A stretch of DNA of 64,000 nucleotides, from positions 1,076,644 to 1,140,643 of the forward strand of contig NZ_CP022463.1 of assembly GCF_002224485.1 (NCBI RefSeq), in the 5' to 3' direction. Of the stretch, positions 53,101 through 64,000 are shown in pieces (position 1 is the first letter of the stretch; each line of letters opens with the position of its first letter). A model generated the notes under the pieces. That model was not told the origin of the DNA, did no database searches, and was given only the letters and a program-made list of their open reading frames with translations. A program made the position numbers and the translations under genes. The stretch comes from Sinomonas sp. R1AF57. Its GTDB lineage: Bacteria; Actinomycetota; Actinomycetes; Actinomycetales; Micrococcaceae.

Positions 53101-54631
53101 CAAGCCGTGGCTGGCCGAGCTGCCGCAGACGTACGACTTCGCGAAGCTCCCCAACCCCCGCACCGACGAGCGGCTCCTGCTGGGCGTCGTGGACGACCCG
53201 GCACACCAGAGCCAGCCGACGTTCTCCTACGAGCCGGACCGGGACGGCAACATGGCCCTCTACGGCACGGGCGGCGCCGGCAAGTCGGCCGCCCTGCGGA
53301 CCATCGCGGTCGCCTCTGCCGTCACGGTGCGCGGCGGCCCCGTCCACGTGTACGGGATCGACGCCGGGTCGCGTGGCCTGCACATGCTCGCCGACCTGCC
53401 GCACGTCGGCGCGGTGATCGACGCGGACGACGCCGAGCGCGTGGGGCGGCTCATGCGGCACCTTGCCGCTCTGGTCGACGAGCGCTCGGACCGCTACGCC
53501 GCCGCCCGCGCGGGCACGATCGGCGAGTACCGCCGGCTCGCGGACCGCCCTGACGAGGCACGCATCATCGTCCTGATCGACGGCATGGGCGCGTTCCGCG
53601 AGCTCTACGAGTACTCTGCGGACAACGACGTGTTCGACCTGCTCACGCAGCTGGCGTCGGATGGCCGTGCAGTCGGCGTCCACCTCGTCATGACGGGCGA
53701 CCGCACCAACTCCATCCCGGCCTCGATCGCGGCGAGCGTCCAGAAGCGCATCGTCCTGCGCATGACCGGCGAAGACGACTACATGATGTTCGGCCAGCCG
53801 AAGGATGTCGTGACGCCCCAGTCTCCTCCGGGCCGCGGCGTCGTCGACGGCCTCGAAGTCCAGCTCGCCGTGTTGGGAGGGAACGCCAACGTCGCTGTCC
53901 AGGCGCGCGAGGTGGTCAGGCTTGCCGCGGCGATGCGGCGTCAGGGCGTCGCGGAGGCGCCGGGCATCCGGAACCTGCCCGACGTCGTCATGGGCGCCGA
54001 CCTCCCGCTCGACAGCGGCCGCGTTGCGCTCGGCCTCGAGGACTCGACCCTCGAACCGCTCTTCATCGACCCGTCCGGGGCCTTCATGCTCAGCGGGCCC
54101 CCGGGGTCTGGACGCACGACTGCGCTGGTGGCCCTCGCGGCGGCGCTGCGGCGCGCGCGACCCGAGGTGCGGCGCGTGTACGTCGGGTCCCGGAAGTCCC
54201 CCATCGCGGGGCTGCCGCTGTGGGACGCGAGCTATGTCGGGGAGGACGCGATCGCTGCCGCGGCGGACGGGCTCCAGTTGGACGTCGGCGTGCGCGAGTT
54301 CGCCCTGTTCGTCGAAGGGCTGCCAGAGTTCGACTCGACGCTTGCCGAGGCCGGGCTCTCGTCGCTGATCACCTCGATGGACCGGGAAGGCCTGTGGGTG
54401 GTCGGGGAGTCCGAGACCTCGGGCTGGAGCTCCGCGTGGAGCCTGTCCCAGCCGTTCAAGAACGGTCGGCGCGGGCTCCTGCTCAACCCGACCGAGATGG
54501 ACGGGGACTCGCTGCTCAGCACGTCGCTCGGCAGGATCCGCAACCCCAAGTACGTCCCCGGCCGCGGCTACTACGTGGCCCGCGGACGGGCGCTCAAGGT
54601 CCAGACGGCGTACGAGGACCTGACCGTCTGA
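50165..54631 (+). CDS. EssC/EccC-like FtsK/SpoIIIE translocase with FHA domain
   Basis: 1488 residues, GTG start. Residues ~1-95 are a beta-rich, ubiquitin- or degenerate FHA-like domain; ~105-195 a clear FHA domain (SLIGRGDGADVPL, SKRHARI, NSSNGLVV); two membrane helices lie at ~245-285. Three FtsK-type ATPase modules follow: ATPase 1 Walker A GGTTGAGKSEFL (~706) with Walker B VIVVDEF (~806); ATPase 2 GTGGAGKSAAL (~1033) with LIDGMG instead of DE; ATPase 3 GPPGSGRTTAL (~1310), Walker B also degenerate. This active-degenerate-degenerate pattern and the FHA N-terminus match type VII EssC. No WXG100 genes adjoin. Confidence 0.92.
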   Translation: MRIRLTLRRDPEAAADLAVTVDGLATVGDVARELWLADPARRQEGHISPGALSGLTLRVDESVLAGGMTGRVLDPAANLLESGLRQGSTVSISRVDPDSPAGRIDRGPAAATLRVLSGPDAGKEFSLPAGASLIGRGDGADVPLTDPLASKRHARITVGETIEIADLNSSNGLVVDGHTVSRAVLASSDAVTLGDTTVSVVGLGHGAGRSQTSPLVPFNRSPRVVPRFPQQERELPEGPQRPKDQPFPVVMIMLPIVMGVVMFVVLQSVLSIVFMAMMPLFAIGMWLEFRRQTRKELREETRIFEERLAEFARQMTELQDVERAVRLQEAPSVAETVDSVYRLGPLLWTHAPEHREFLSVRLGLGAAPSRVRVSVPKEGQTLPEFTRRLHEAAERFAVVDAVPITASLRQGGGLGIAGPRGLVENVARGVVLQIAGLHSPAEVAIAGLASHESKERWAWLQWLPHVGSPHSPLAGDHLAAGSAAGSLLLTRLEELLNVRAGADPSSADLRAAGGRRGAVKDEHEGTTEAIVPTVVVLVEDDAPVDRGRLTRIAELGPDVGIHVVWVAAGAEQLPQCCRDFIVVDAEHGATSGQVRLGRHTYPVSCESVDAALAVQLGRMMTPVVDVGKPVDDDSDLPRSVSYVTLAGKDIADDAGTVAERWRQSNSVRGTAVPNPKAKGSLRALVGSKGVEPFFLDLKNDGPHALVGGTTGAGKSEFLQSWVLGMASAYSPDRVTFLFVDYKGGAAFADCVHLPHTVGLVTDLSPHLVRRALTSLRAELHYREHLLNRKKAKDLLAMERAGDPDTPPYLVIVVDEFAALATEVPEFVDGVVDVAARGRSLGLHLILATQRPAGVIKDNLRANTNLRIALRMADEADSEDILGERTAAYFDPSIPGRGAAKTGPGRVQGFQTGYASGWTTDRPAKPRIDIAEMDFGTGASWESPVDPSDRGPETEGPNDIARMVRTVSTAADRLAIDVPRKPWLAELPQTYDFAKLPNPRTDERLLLGVVDDPAHQSQPTFSYEPDRDGNMALYGTGGAGKSAALRTIAVASAVTVRGGPVHVYGIDAGSRGLHMLADLPHVGAVIDADDAERVGRLMRHLAALVDERSDRYAAARAGTIGEYRRLADRPDEARIIVLIDGMGAFRELYEYSADNDVFDLLTQLASDGRAVGVHLVMTGDRTNSIPASIAASVQKRIVLRMTGEDDYMMFGQPKDVVTPQSPPGRGVVDGLEVQLAVLGGNANVAVQAREVVRLAAAMRRQGVAEAPGIRNLPDVVMGADLPLDSGRVALGLEDSTLEPLFIDPSGAFMLSGPPGSGRTTALVALAAALRRARPEVRRVYVGSRKSPIAGLPLWDASYVGEDAIAAAADGLQLDVGVREFALFVEGLPEFDSTLAEAGLSSLITSMDREGLWVVGESETSGWSSAWSLSQPFKNGRRGLLLNPTEMDGDSLLSTSLGRIRNPKYVPGRGYYVARGRALKVQTAYEDLTV

Positions 54632-54633
54632 CA

Positions 54634-54798
54634 TCAGCATGGCGGAGGTGCGTCGTTGTGCGGATAGGTCACGTAGGTCCGGCCCGAGGGTGACGTCCAT
54701 TCGAGCGTGCCCGGTGGTTGCGGATCCGCAGGGGCGTCCATCGCCGCTCGTCCCCGGGCGACCGCATCGTCCTGCCGGGCGCCGATCTGCGCCACTGT
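54634..54798 (-). pseudogene. Cut-off C-terminal 54 codons of the HNH/DUF222 gene
   Basis: Reading on past the TAG at 54801-54799 in the same frame gives 54 sense codons to a TGA at 54636-54634. They end in EWTSPSGRTYVTYP, the typical C-terminus of DUF222/HNH proteins. The TAG stands where family members have Trp (FGH-W), so a single TGG to TAG change explains it. Confidence 0.75.
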
Positions 54799-56136
54799 CT
54801 AGTGGCCGAAGGACTTGAGCCGGTGGTGCTCCCGGCACAGGAGGGCGAGATTGTCGGTCTCGGTCGCCCCGCCGTCGGCCCACTCGTGCGTGTGGTCTGC
54901 CTCGGTGGCCGCTGCAGGTTGGTCACACCCGGGAAAGCGGCACGTGCGGTCGCGCGCGCCAAGGAACCGTCGCATCGCCGCGGTCGGCGCGTACCGGGCC
55001 CGGCCGATCGCGAGCGGTGTCCCATTCGAGGGGTCCACCCAGAGCTTCGTCCAGGTTGCTGCCTCTCCAGCGAGGGCCCGGGCCGTCTCGGCGTCGAGGG
55101 GGCCATAGCCGACGATCTCAGCCGGCCTGTCCGCACTGCCCGCGAGCGTTGCCGCCGGGATCGTCACCACCACTTCACACCAGATGCCGGACGCCGCGCG
55201 ACCACGCACGGTCTCCCGGTCCGACGCCGGCGCCCCACAATCGAGGGCGAGGTCTGCCAAGGCGTCCGCGCGCAGCTGTGCGAGCGTACGGTGCTCATCG
55301 GGCGACTGGAGCGAGCGTGCAACCGCTTCCAGGTACGTGTCGATGGCGCTTCCCACCTCGAGAGGCAGATAGGCAGTGAGCCGGCACATGCCGTCAGCGG
55401 CCGCCTCCAGGTCCACTCTCCGCTCCGTGATGGCCTTGGCCCGGCGCGCCGACAGGGGCTCGACTGCGTATTCTTCTGCCAGACGATTGAGCTTCCTCCG
55501 CAGGGCGCTCGGGTTCGGCACGCGGTCGGGGTCTTCGGGGCAGGCTGCCGCGACGGCGGCCCCGAAGAATCCACTCAGCTTCTCCGCCGGCACCGGAACA
55601 GCGGCATCCATGACCGCCGTTGCCCGTCGCTGTGAGAGGCGACCATCGGCGAGAGCTTCAAGGACTGCATTGGCAGCAGGCTCGGTAAGCGCCTGTGCCT
55701 CAGCCACCATTCCCTTGGCCGTCCTCGCGGAGACCTTCAGGGCTGCCGAGACCTCGGACGCCGCGACCGATGCCGCATCGGCCCTCCAATCCGGGTCAAT
55801 CTCAGGCCCGCATGCTCGAACGAGCGCCGTGATCGTTGCCGCCCGTTCGGCGATCCGCGCCGATTCGAGTCTTTCGAGGTGCAGGAGATGATCCACGAGG
55901 TCGTCGGCGGCTGCCTCCTGGAGCGAGGACGCGAGGACGCGAGGAGCCAGTTCGGCTCCCGCGCCGTGAGCAGGTCCTGCGCCAGCGCCCGAGCCGTAGC
56001 CGTACGAAACGTCCCGAAGCGCCCACTCGGCCTCCAGCCACCCCGGCGGTTCCAGAGCTTCCCCGATGGGCTCGGACACCATGGCGGCAGCCTCCCACCC
56101 CTGAAGCTTCTGCTCGAACCTTTCTTCTTCCCCCAT
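54799..56136 (-). CDS. HNH endonuclease with DUF222 domain (13E12-type), truncated by an amber codon
   Basis: 445 residues from ATG 56136. DUF222 covers ~55-330; the HNH nuclease motif is at the end (CRFPGCDQPAAATEADHTHEW... NLALLCREHHRLKS), complete with Cys pairs and His residues. The reading frame then stops at TAG 54799-54801; about 54 further codons, ending in a family-typical C-terminus, remain downstream in frame. The catalytic core is intact, so the protein may still work or be partly read through. These genes are multicopy, often SOS-linked elements in actinobacteria. A degenerate LexA-like palindrome lies in its promoter. Confidence 0.85.
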   Translation of the reverse strand: MGEEERFEQKLQGWEAAAMVSEPIGEALEPPGWLEAEWALRDVSYGYGSGAGAGPAHGAGAELAPRVLASSLQEAAADDLVDHLLHLERLESARIAERAATITALVRACGPEIDPDWRADAASVAASEVSAALKVSARTAKGMVAEAQALTEPAANAVLEALADGRLSQRRATAVMDAAVPVPAEKLSGFFGAAVAAACPEDPDRVPNPSALRRKLNRLAEEYAVEPLSARRAKAITERRVDLEAAADGMCRLTAYLPLEVGSAIDTYLEAVARSLQSPDEHRTLAQLRADALADLALDCGAPASDRETVRGRAASGIWCEVVVTIPAATLAGSADRPAEIVGYGPLDAETARALAGEAATWTKLWVDPSNGTPLAIGRARYAPTAAMRRFLGARDRTCRFPGCDQPAAATEADHTHEWADGGATETDNLALLCREHHRLKSFGH

Positions 56137-56146
56137 GCACAAAGAT

Positions 56147-56162
56147 TAGAAGATATCTTCGA
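56147..56162 (-). promoter_or_regulatory. LexA-like degenerate palindrome at the HNH promoter
   Basis: Core GAAGATATCTTC is a perfect 12-bp palindrome. On the coding strand TCGAAG-ATAT-CTTCTA compares with actinobacterial TCGAAC-N4-GTTCGA at 9 of 12 positions. It fills the spacer upstream of a -10 TAATCT that ends 6 nt before the ATG. Confidence 0.4.
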
Positions 56163-56283
56163 AGAATGGAAGGCCTGCGGCGGCCCCGTCGAAGCGACCG
56201 CGCCGCCTCCCGCGTCCCGGGTCCTCAGGGCAACGGAAGCGCCACTCGCCTATCCCCGTCGGCGAACAGTGTCGGAGGGTTAG

Positions 56284-59497
<3,214 letters not shown>

Positions 59498-59501
<4 letters not shown>

Positions 59502-60031
59502 CCGGAGTGGCTGACCCGTCGAAACGCGAGATCGCCGCGTCCCTGGCCATTCGCGAGGCGACTCCGGAGGACTATCCCGAGATCGCCCGCATTGCCGCCG
59601 ACGCGTACCTCGCGGCAGGGTATTTCGAGGACCCGGAGCACCCGTACATGAGGCAGGTGGCAGACGTCGCATACCGGGCTGCGCGCGGCACCGTTCTCGT
59701 GGCCGAAAGCGGCGGGAGGGTCGTCGCCTCCGTCACGGTCATGGCGTTCGGAGACGGCTTCGAGCAGGTCGCCACGAAGGGCGAGTTCGAATTCCGGCTC
59801 CTCGTCGTCGACCCCGCAGTCCAGCGCAGCGGGGCGGGGAGCGCGTTGGTGCGCGAGGTCGAGGCGAGGGCCCGGCGCGCCGGCGCGACCGCCGTCGTGC
59901 TTACTACAGGGGTGGGCTGGGAGGGGCCGAACGCCCTCTACCCGCGGCTGGGCTACGAACGCGCGCCCGAGCGCGACTGGCCTATTCCGGGCACCGACAT
60001 CTGGCTGCCCGTGTACGTCAAACCGCTCTGA
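59498..60031 (+). CDS. GNAT-family N-acetyltransferase
   Basis: 177 residues from GTG 59498 (overlapping the previous stop). GNAT fold: N-terminal AIREATPEDYPEIARIAADAYLAAG, central EFRLLVVDPAVQRSGAGSALVREVEARAR with the acetyl-CoA loop (QRSGAGSAL), and C-terminal LYPRLGYERAPERDW. The acceptor substrate is unknown. Convergent with the response regulator gene. Confidence 0.88.
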
Positions 60032-60035
60032 ACTC

Positions 60036-60098
60036 AGGTCACGGGGTGACCTCGGCGGCACAAGGGGTGATCTCGGCGCCACACGGGGTGATCTCGGG
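60036..60098 (+). repeat. Three 21-bp tandem repeats between convergent genes
   Basis: GGGGTGA(C/T)CTCGG recurs at 60043, 60064 and 60085, a 21-bp period. The first copy lies in a perfect palindrome AGGTCAC-GGG-GTGACCT (60036-60052). They fill the gap between the GNAT and response-regulator stops. Confidence 0.75.
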
Positions 60099-60782
60099 TC
60101 AGCCGGGGAGGCCGTAGCGGTGCTCGGGGCGCCCCGTCGAGCCGTAGCGGAGCTGGATCTCCACCGCGCCGTCCTCGGCGAGCGCCGCGAGGTACCGCTG
60201 CGCCGTGGCCCGCGAGACGCCGACGACGGCGGCGACCTCGGCCGCGGACAGCAGTGCCCGGGCGGAGCCCGGACCCTGCGCGAGAGCCTCGAGCACGGCG
60301 GTCTCGGTCGCTGATCGGGACCGGCTCGGACCCGCCGACGACGGCGCGTCCCCGCCCCCGAGCAGCGCGCGCCGGGCCCGGTCGACCCCAGCCTGGTCGA
60401 GCGAGCCGGTCCCCGCCAGCACCCGCCGGTACCGGGCGTAGCCGCGCAGGGCTGCGGCGAGGTCGTCGGCGCTGAACGGCTTGATGAGGTACCCGAGCGC
60501 CCCGCGGCGCAGGGCCGTCCGCACGGACTCCGGATCGGCGGCGGCCGTGAGCATGATCGCGTCCGTGTCGATCGTGCGCAGGAGCTCGAGCCCGGTCGTG
60601 TCCGGAAGGTAGGTGTCGAGTAGCACGAGGTCGGGCCGCAGCGAGTGGGCGGCCTGGAGCGCGAGCGCCGCCGTCCCGACCGGGGCCAGCGCCGTGAAGC
60701 CCGGAACCGCGTCGACCCACGTGGCATGGAGCCGGGCGACGTGGAAGTCGTCGTCGACGATGAGCACCCTCAGATCAGCCAT
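60099..60782 (-). CDS. Response regulator, CitB/DcuR type
   Basis: 227 residues. Receiver ~1-120: acidic pair VDDD at 10-12, phospho-Asp in LVLLDTYLPD, Lys in GYLIKPFSADD. C-terminal HTH (SAAEVAAVVGVSRATAQRYLAALAEDGAVE) of the type found in CitB/DctR regulators. Partner of the histidine kinase whose stop it overlaps by 8 nt. The likely target is the divergent citrate transporter gene at 62.7 kb. Confidence 0.9.
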   Translation of the reverse strand: MADLRVLIVDDDFHVARLHATWVDAVPGFTALAPVGTAALALQAAHSLRPDLVLLDTYLPDTTGLELLRTIDTDAIMLTAAADPESVRTALRRGALGYLIKPFSADDLAAALRGYARYRRVLAGTGSLDQAGVDRARRALLGGGDAPSSAGPSRSRSATETAVLEALAQGPGSARALLSAAEVAAVVGVSRATAQRYLAALAEDGAVEIQLRYGSTGRPEHRYGLPG

Positions 60783-62502
60783 TCCCCGTCCTCCCCCTGG
60801 GACCGGCCCTCCCGAGCCTCGAGTCCCGGTCCGCCTTCTCCTCGTCCGTCAGCCCCACGACGCGAGCACCGAAGACGGCCCCCGGCCCGCCGGGGCGCCC
60901 GGGGGAGATCACCCACACGTCTCCGCCGTGCCGGCGCGCCAGCTGACGCGACAGGTGCAGGCCCAGGCCGTGGCCGCCGGGCTGTTCGGCCGCGGGCAGA
61001 GCTGTCGTGAACCCCCGCTCGAACAGCTGCTCCGGCTCGATCCCGCGGAGGCCGTCACCCGAGTCGGCGACGACGACGTGAAGCGTGGGGCCGTCGTCGA
61101 GCAGTTCGACCTCCACCCAGCGCTCGCCGCCGGGATCCGGAGAGCCGGCGACGGCGGCGCTCACCGCGTTGTCGACGAGGTTGCCGAGCACCGTGGTCAC
61201 GTCCTGCGCGGCCGCCACCGGGTTCCGGACGAGCGTCTCGGCGCCGAGCCGCAGGACGACGCCGCGCTCCGAGGCCTCGATGCCCTTCGCCCCGAGGAAG
61301 GCCTGCAGGCTCGGGTCGCCGAGCAGCTCGGCCTGCTCGAGCGGGAAGCTCAGCGGGCCGGTCGCACCCAGCCGCCCCAGCACTGAGCGGGCCTCCGCCA
61401 CCTCGCCGAGGTCCAGCAGACCGGCCACCGTGTGGACCTGGTTGGAGAACTCGTGCCGCTGGGCGCGCAGGGCCTCGCTGAGCGCGCCGACCGCGTCGAG
61501 CTGGCGGGTGAGACCGCGCAGCTCCGTGCGGTCGCGGAGCATGACGACCCACCCGAGTTCCTCCCGCGCATGCACGACGCGCCGCGCACTGGCCACGAGC
61601 ACCCGCTCGCCCACGACGAGCTGCCGCCCTGTCCCGCCGTCGGCCTCCGCGGGAACGTCGCCGGCCGTCAGTTCGCGCAGCTCGGCCGGCACCGACGCCG
61701 AGTCCCACCGCTCTCCGGTGAGGTCGACGCCGAGGAAGCGCCGCGCGGCGTCGTTCGCGACGGTGACCCGGCCGTCCCGCCCGACACCGACGACGCCCTC
61801 GTCGATCCCGCGCAGCACGGCCTCCTGGTCCTGGACGAGGGTGCCGATGTCCTCGGGCTCGAGCCCGAGCGTGAGCCGCGCGAGCCGGCGCCGCAGCGCG
61901 AGCGAGGCGACGACGCCGGCCGCGAGGGCCAGCACCGCGGTGGTCCCGACGGCGATGGCATCGGCGCCGAGCCCTTCGGCCACGCCCGAGCGCGCGTAGC
62001 CGACGCTCACCTCGCCCACCACCGAGCCCTCGCCCTGGGGAGCGCCGGCCGGCGCGTAGACGGGGACCTTCGCGCCCACCGACGGGCCGAGGGTCCCGGT
62101 GTTCCTGGTGGTCTCCTCGCGCCCGGACAGCGCCACATCCGGGGGCGTGCTCACCCGCTCGCCGAGCCGCGCCGGGTCGGGGTGGGCCAGCCGCAGCCCC
62201 TCCTCGTCGGTCACGACGACGAACAGCGCCCCCGTGCTGGCCCGTGCCGACTCCGCCGCTGCCATCACCGGCCCCGAAGCGAGTTCGGCGGGCGGGGGAG
62301 TGCCGGCGCCGGCGGCGATCTGCGCCGTCGTGCGCCGCAGCACCGGGTCGGAGGCCACGGCGCGGCCGAGGGTGAGGGCGTTCTGCTCTGCCTCGGTCCA
62401 GAGGCGCTCGTAGGCGAGCCAGAGGTGGGCCCCCGCCGCAAGCACGACGGCGAGCGCGACCGCCCCGACCTGCAGCAGGAGGGTGCGGGTCGAGAAGCGC
62501 AT
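60775..62502 (-). CDS. Sensor histidine kinase, CitA/DcuS type
   Basis: 575 residues. N-terminal membrane helix (~8-28), extracytoplasmic PAS-like CitA sensor (~35-175), a second helix (~182-205), a cytoplasmic PAS (~220-330), H-box RAQRHEFSNQVHTVAGLL, and ATPase boxes NLVDNAVSAA, DSGDGL and GGHGLGLHLSRQL. This architecture senses citrate or a related carboxylate outside the cell. It diverges from the CitMHS gene. Confidence 0.92.
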   Translation of the reverse strand: MRFSTRTLLLQVGAVALAVVLAAGAHLWLAYERLWTEAEQNALTLGRAVASDPVLRRTTAQIAAGAGTPPPAELASGPVMAAAESARASTGALFVVVTDEEGLRLAHPDPARLGERVSTPPDVALSGREETTRNTGTLGPSVGAKVPVYAPAGAPQGEGSVVGEVSVGYARSGVAEGLGADAIAVGTTAVLALAAGVVASLALRRRLARLTLGLEPEDIGTLVQDQEAVLRGIDEGVVGVGRDGRVTVANDAARRFLGVDLTGERWDSASVPAELRELTAGDVPAEADGGTGRQLVVGERVLVASARRVVHAREELGWVVMLRDRTELRGLTRQLDAVGALSEALRAQRHEFSNQVHTVAGLLDLGEVAEARSVLGRLGATGPLSFPLEQAELLGDPSLQAFLGAKGIEASERGVVLRLGAETLVRNPVAAAQDVTTVLGNLVDNAVSAAVAGSPDPGGERWVEVELLDDGPTLHVVVADSGDGLRGIEPEQLFERGFTTALPAAEQPGGHGLGLHLSRQLARRHGGDVWVISPGRPGGPGAVFGARVVGLTDEEKADRDSRLGRAGPRGRTGNG

Positions 62503-62531
62503 CTGCCCATCGTAGGCCCGGCCTCACCCCG

Positions 62532-62568
62532 TGAGCAGAATGCGCAGAACCCGTCGAATGAGCAGAAC
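62532..62568 (+). promoter_or_regulatory. Direct repeats in the citrate control region
   Basis: TGAGCAGAA (62532), GCGCAGAAC (62542) and TGAGCAGAAC (62559) in the divergent kinase/transporter spacer; candidate sites for the CitB-like regulator. Inference only. Confidence 0.4.
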
Positions 62569-62625
62569 ATCAGCCAATGCCGGCAAACCCGGAGCGCGTC
62601 CTGCCGCCCAGCTACTTTCGTAGCG

Positions 62626-62647
62626 CGCATCACACCGCGGTGATGCG
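62626..62647 (+). promoter_or_regulatory. Inverted repeat before the citrate transporter gene
   Basis: CGCATCAC-ACCGCG-GTGATGCG with 8-bp perfect arms, ending 22 bp before the ATG, just upstream of the AGGAG site. It could be an operator or form a leader hairpin. Confidence 0.5.
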
Positions 62648-62669
62648 GTTCACAAGAGAGGAGCCACCG

Positions 62670-64000
62670 ATGCTGGTAGTGCTCGGCTTCGCGATGATCG
62701 CCGTGTTCATGGCGCTCATCATGACGAAGAAGCTCACCCCGGTGCTTGCGCTGATCATCGTCCCGACCATCTTCGGCCTGTTCGCGGGCGCGGGGCTCGG
62801 GATCGGCCCGATGGTCATGACGTCCCTGAAGTCCATGGCCCCCACGGCCGCCCTGCTCATGTTCGCGATCGTGTACTTCGGCCTCATGATCGACGTGGGC
62901 CTGTTCGACCCGCTCGTGAAGTTCATCCTCCGCAAGCTGGGCAACGACCCGGCGAAGGTGGTGCTCGGCACGGCCATCCTGGCCGCGGCGGTGTCGCTCG
63001 ACGGCGACGGCTCGACCACGTTCATCCTCACCACCGCGGCGATGCTGCCGGTGTACCTGCGCCTGGGGCTGAGCCCGGTGGTGCTGACCTGCGTCGCGGG
63101 CCTCGCGAACGGCACCATGAACATCCTGCCGTGGGGCGGCCCGACCGCCCGCGCCGCGACCGCGCTGAAGATCGACGTCAACGACGTCTTCGTCCCGATG
63201 GTCCCCTCGCTCATCGCCGGCCTCGCGATCGTCATGCTGTTCGCGTGGCGGCTCGGCCTGCGCGAGCGCAAGCGGCTCGCCGTCGAGCGCCCCGAGCTGT
63301 GGGGCCCGGAGGCGGGCGCTGCAGGCTCTGCTGGCGCTGCAGGCGGCGCCTCGCACAGCGGCGGCCTCGGCTCGCCGAAGGGCTCGCGCACGACGCCGGG
63401 TGGCGGGGTTGCGCTGCTCGACGCGCCGGAGCTGGTCGACCAGATGGACTCGGCCATGGCCGACACCGCGCTTGACCCGCACCGCAGGACGCTGCGCCCC
63501 AAGCTGTTCTGGTTCAACCTGGCCCTCACCGTGGGCATCATGGTCCTGCTCGTGGCGGACGTCCTGCCGCTGGCGTACGTGTTCATGGTCGGTGCGGCCG
63601 TCGCGCTCGTGGTCAACTTCCCGCGGGTGAAGGACCAGGCGGCGCAGCTCATCGCCCACGCGCCGAGCGTCGTCGCGGTCGTGTCCATGGTGATGGCCGC
63701 CTCCGTGCTCACCGGCGTGCTGACCGGCAAGATCGGCGAGACGACCATCGTGACGGAGATGTCCAACTGGCTCGTCTCGGTCATCCCGGCGGACGCAGGC
63801 CCGTTCATGGCGGTCATCACGGGCATCCTGTCCATCCCGATGACGTTCTTCATGAGCAACGACGCGTTCTACTTCGGGGTCCTGCCCGTCCTGTCCGAGA
63901 CGGCCGCGCACTACGGGATCGGTGCGGCGGACATGGCCCGCGCCTCCATCACCGGCCAGCCGTTCCACCTGCAGAGCCCGCTCGTCCCGGCGATCCTGCT
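62670..64000 (+). CDS. CitMHS-family citrate-metal:H+ symporter (3' end beyond window)
   Basis: The frame from ATG 62670 (AGGAG upstream) stays open to the window edge, 443 codons. About ten membrane helices are visible; CitMHS-like features are TKKLTPVLALIIVPTIFG, SLDGDGSTTFILTTAAMLPVYLRLG, ANGTMNILPWGGPTARAA, and SIPMTFFMSNDAFYFGVLPVL. A Gly/Ala/Ser-rich cytoplasmic loop of ~60 residues (~212-275) separates the halves. The family imports citrate complexed to Mg2+ or Ca2+. Linked to the divergent CitA/CitB pair, which probably induces it. Confidence 0.92.
   Translation, partial: MLVVLGFAMIAVFMALIMTKKLTPVLALIIVPTIFGLFAGAGLGIGPMVMTSLKSMAPTAALLMFAIVYFGLMIDVGLFDPLVKFILRKLGNDPAKVVLGTAILAAAVSLDGDGSTTFILTTAAMLPVYLRLGLSPVVLTCVAGLANGTMNILPWGGPTARAATALKIDVNDVFVPMVPSLIAGLAIVMLFAWRLGLRERKRLAVERPELWGPEAGAAGSAGAAGGASHSGGLGSPKGSRTTPGGGVALLDAPELVDQMDSAMADTALDPHRRTLRPKLFWFNLALTVGIMVLLVADVLPLAYVFMVGAAVALVVNFPRVKDQAAQLIAHAPSVVAVVSMVMAASVLTGVLTGKIGETTIVTEMSNWLVSVIPADAGPFMAVITGILSIPMTFFMSNDAFYFGVLPVLSETAAHYGIGAADMARASITGQPFHLQSPLVPAIL

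Noticed and set aside
48974-54883. A 1969-codon open frame antisense to the translocase gene
   Set aside because: High-GC genes leave long open antisense frames. The translation is Arg/His/Val/Asp-rich without family motifs, and the forward frame has clear ATPase and FHA domains.

Overview
This window is a high-GC Actinomycetota chromosome segment. Codon use, GTGA/ATGA gene overlaps, leaderless-looking starts and gene content fit the Micrococcaceae (Arthrobacter/Sinomonas type); genus is inference. Conserved blocks recall the actinobacterial neighbourhood known from Mycobacterium tuberculosis (birA, accD5, accE5, maf, accA3, lpdA, deoD/punA, pmmB), here rearranged and interrupted. No rRNA, tRNA, CRISPR array or intact transposon was recognised.

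Region 1 (0-20 kb) is mainly nitrate/nitrite assimilation. An NnaR-type regulator (HemD domain plus winged helix), a uroporphyrinogen-III methyltransferase and NirB run leftward; NirD diverges. A second block holds nasB, nasC and narK. The nirB/nirD spacer and the narK leader carry phased four-box GlnR-like operators. Between the two blocks lie a leaderless HTH gene under a double palindromic operator, a Clp-N protein, pmmB, punA, lpdA, a 0.6 kb non-coding stretch, an Ltp lipoprotein, a hemerythrin and a BenE transporter.

Region 2 (20-38 kb) is built on a biotin-dependent acyl-CoA carboxylase set: accA3 and maf on one side, accE, accD and birA on the other. They are separated by about 9 kb of LuxR, MMPL/TetR, dicarboxylate transporter, DUF885 and DUF2795 genes. 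A TTTGTAGG-N3-CCTACAAA palindrome precedes accA3, and weaker copies precede accD. A dispersed inverted-repeat family built on GGGGTCATGTCCCT lies beside accA3 and inside the separating segment.

Region 3 (38-55 kb) is the most striking: one co-directional, mostly overlapping series of MoxR ATPase, DUF58, a transglutaminase-like membrane protein lacking the catalytic Cys, zinc-ribbon/RDD/FHA, PP2C phosphatase, FHA protein, membrane Ser/Thr kinase, a second FHA protein and a three-ATPase EssC/EccC-like translocase with its own FHA domain. It looks like a phosphorylation-controlled type-VII-like machine with no WXG100 substrate gene in the window. Several members carry in-frame tandem repeats and recurrent Thr-Val-Leu/Met-Arg motifs in their linkers.

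Region 4 (55-64 kb) holds an HNH/DUF222 gene cut by an amber codon, ligA, an inositol-phosphatase-like gene, a GNAT gene, and a CitA/CitB-type two-component pair divergent from a CitMHS citrate transporter that runs off the window.
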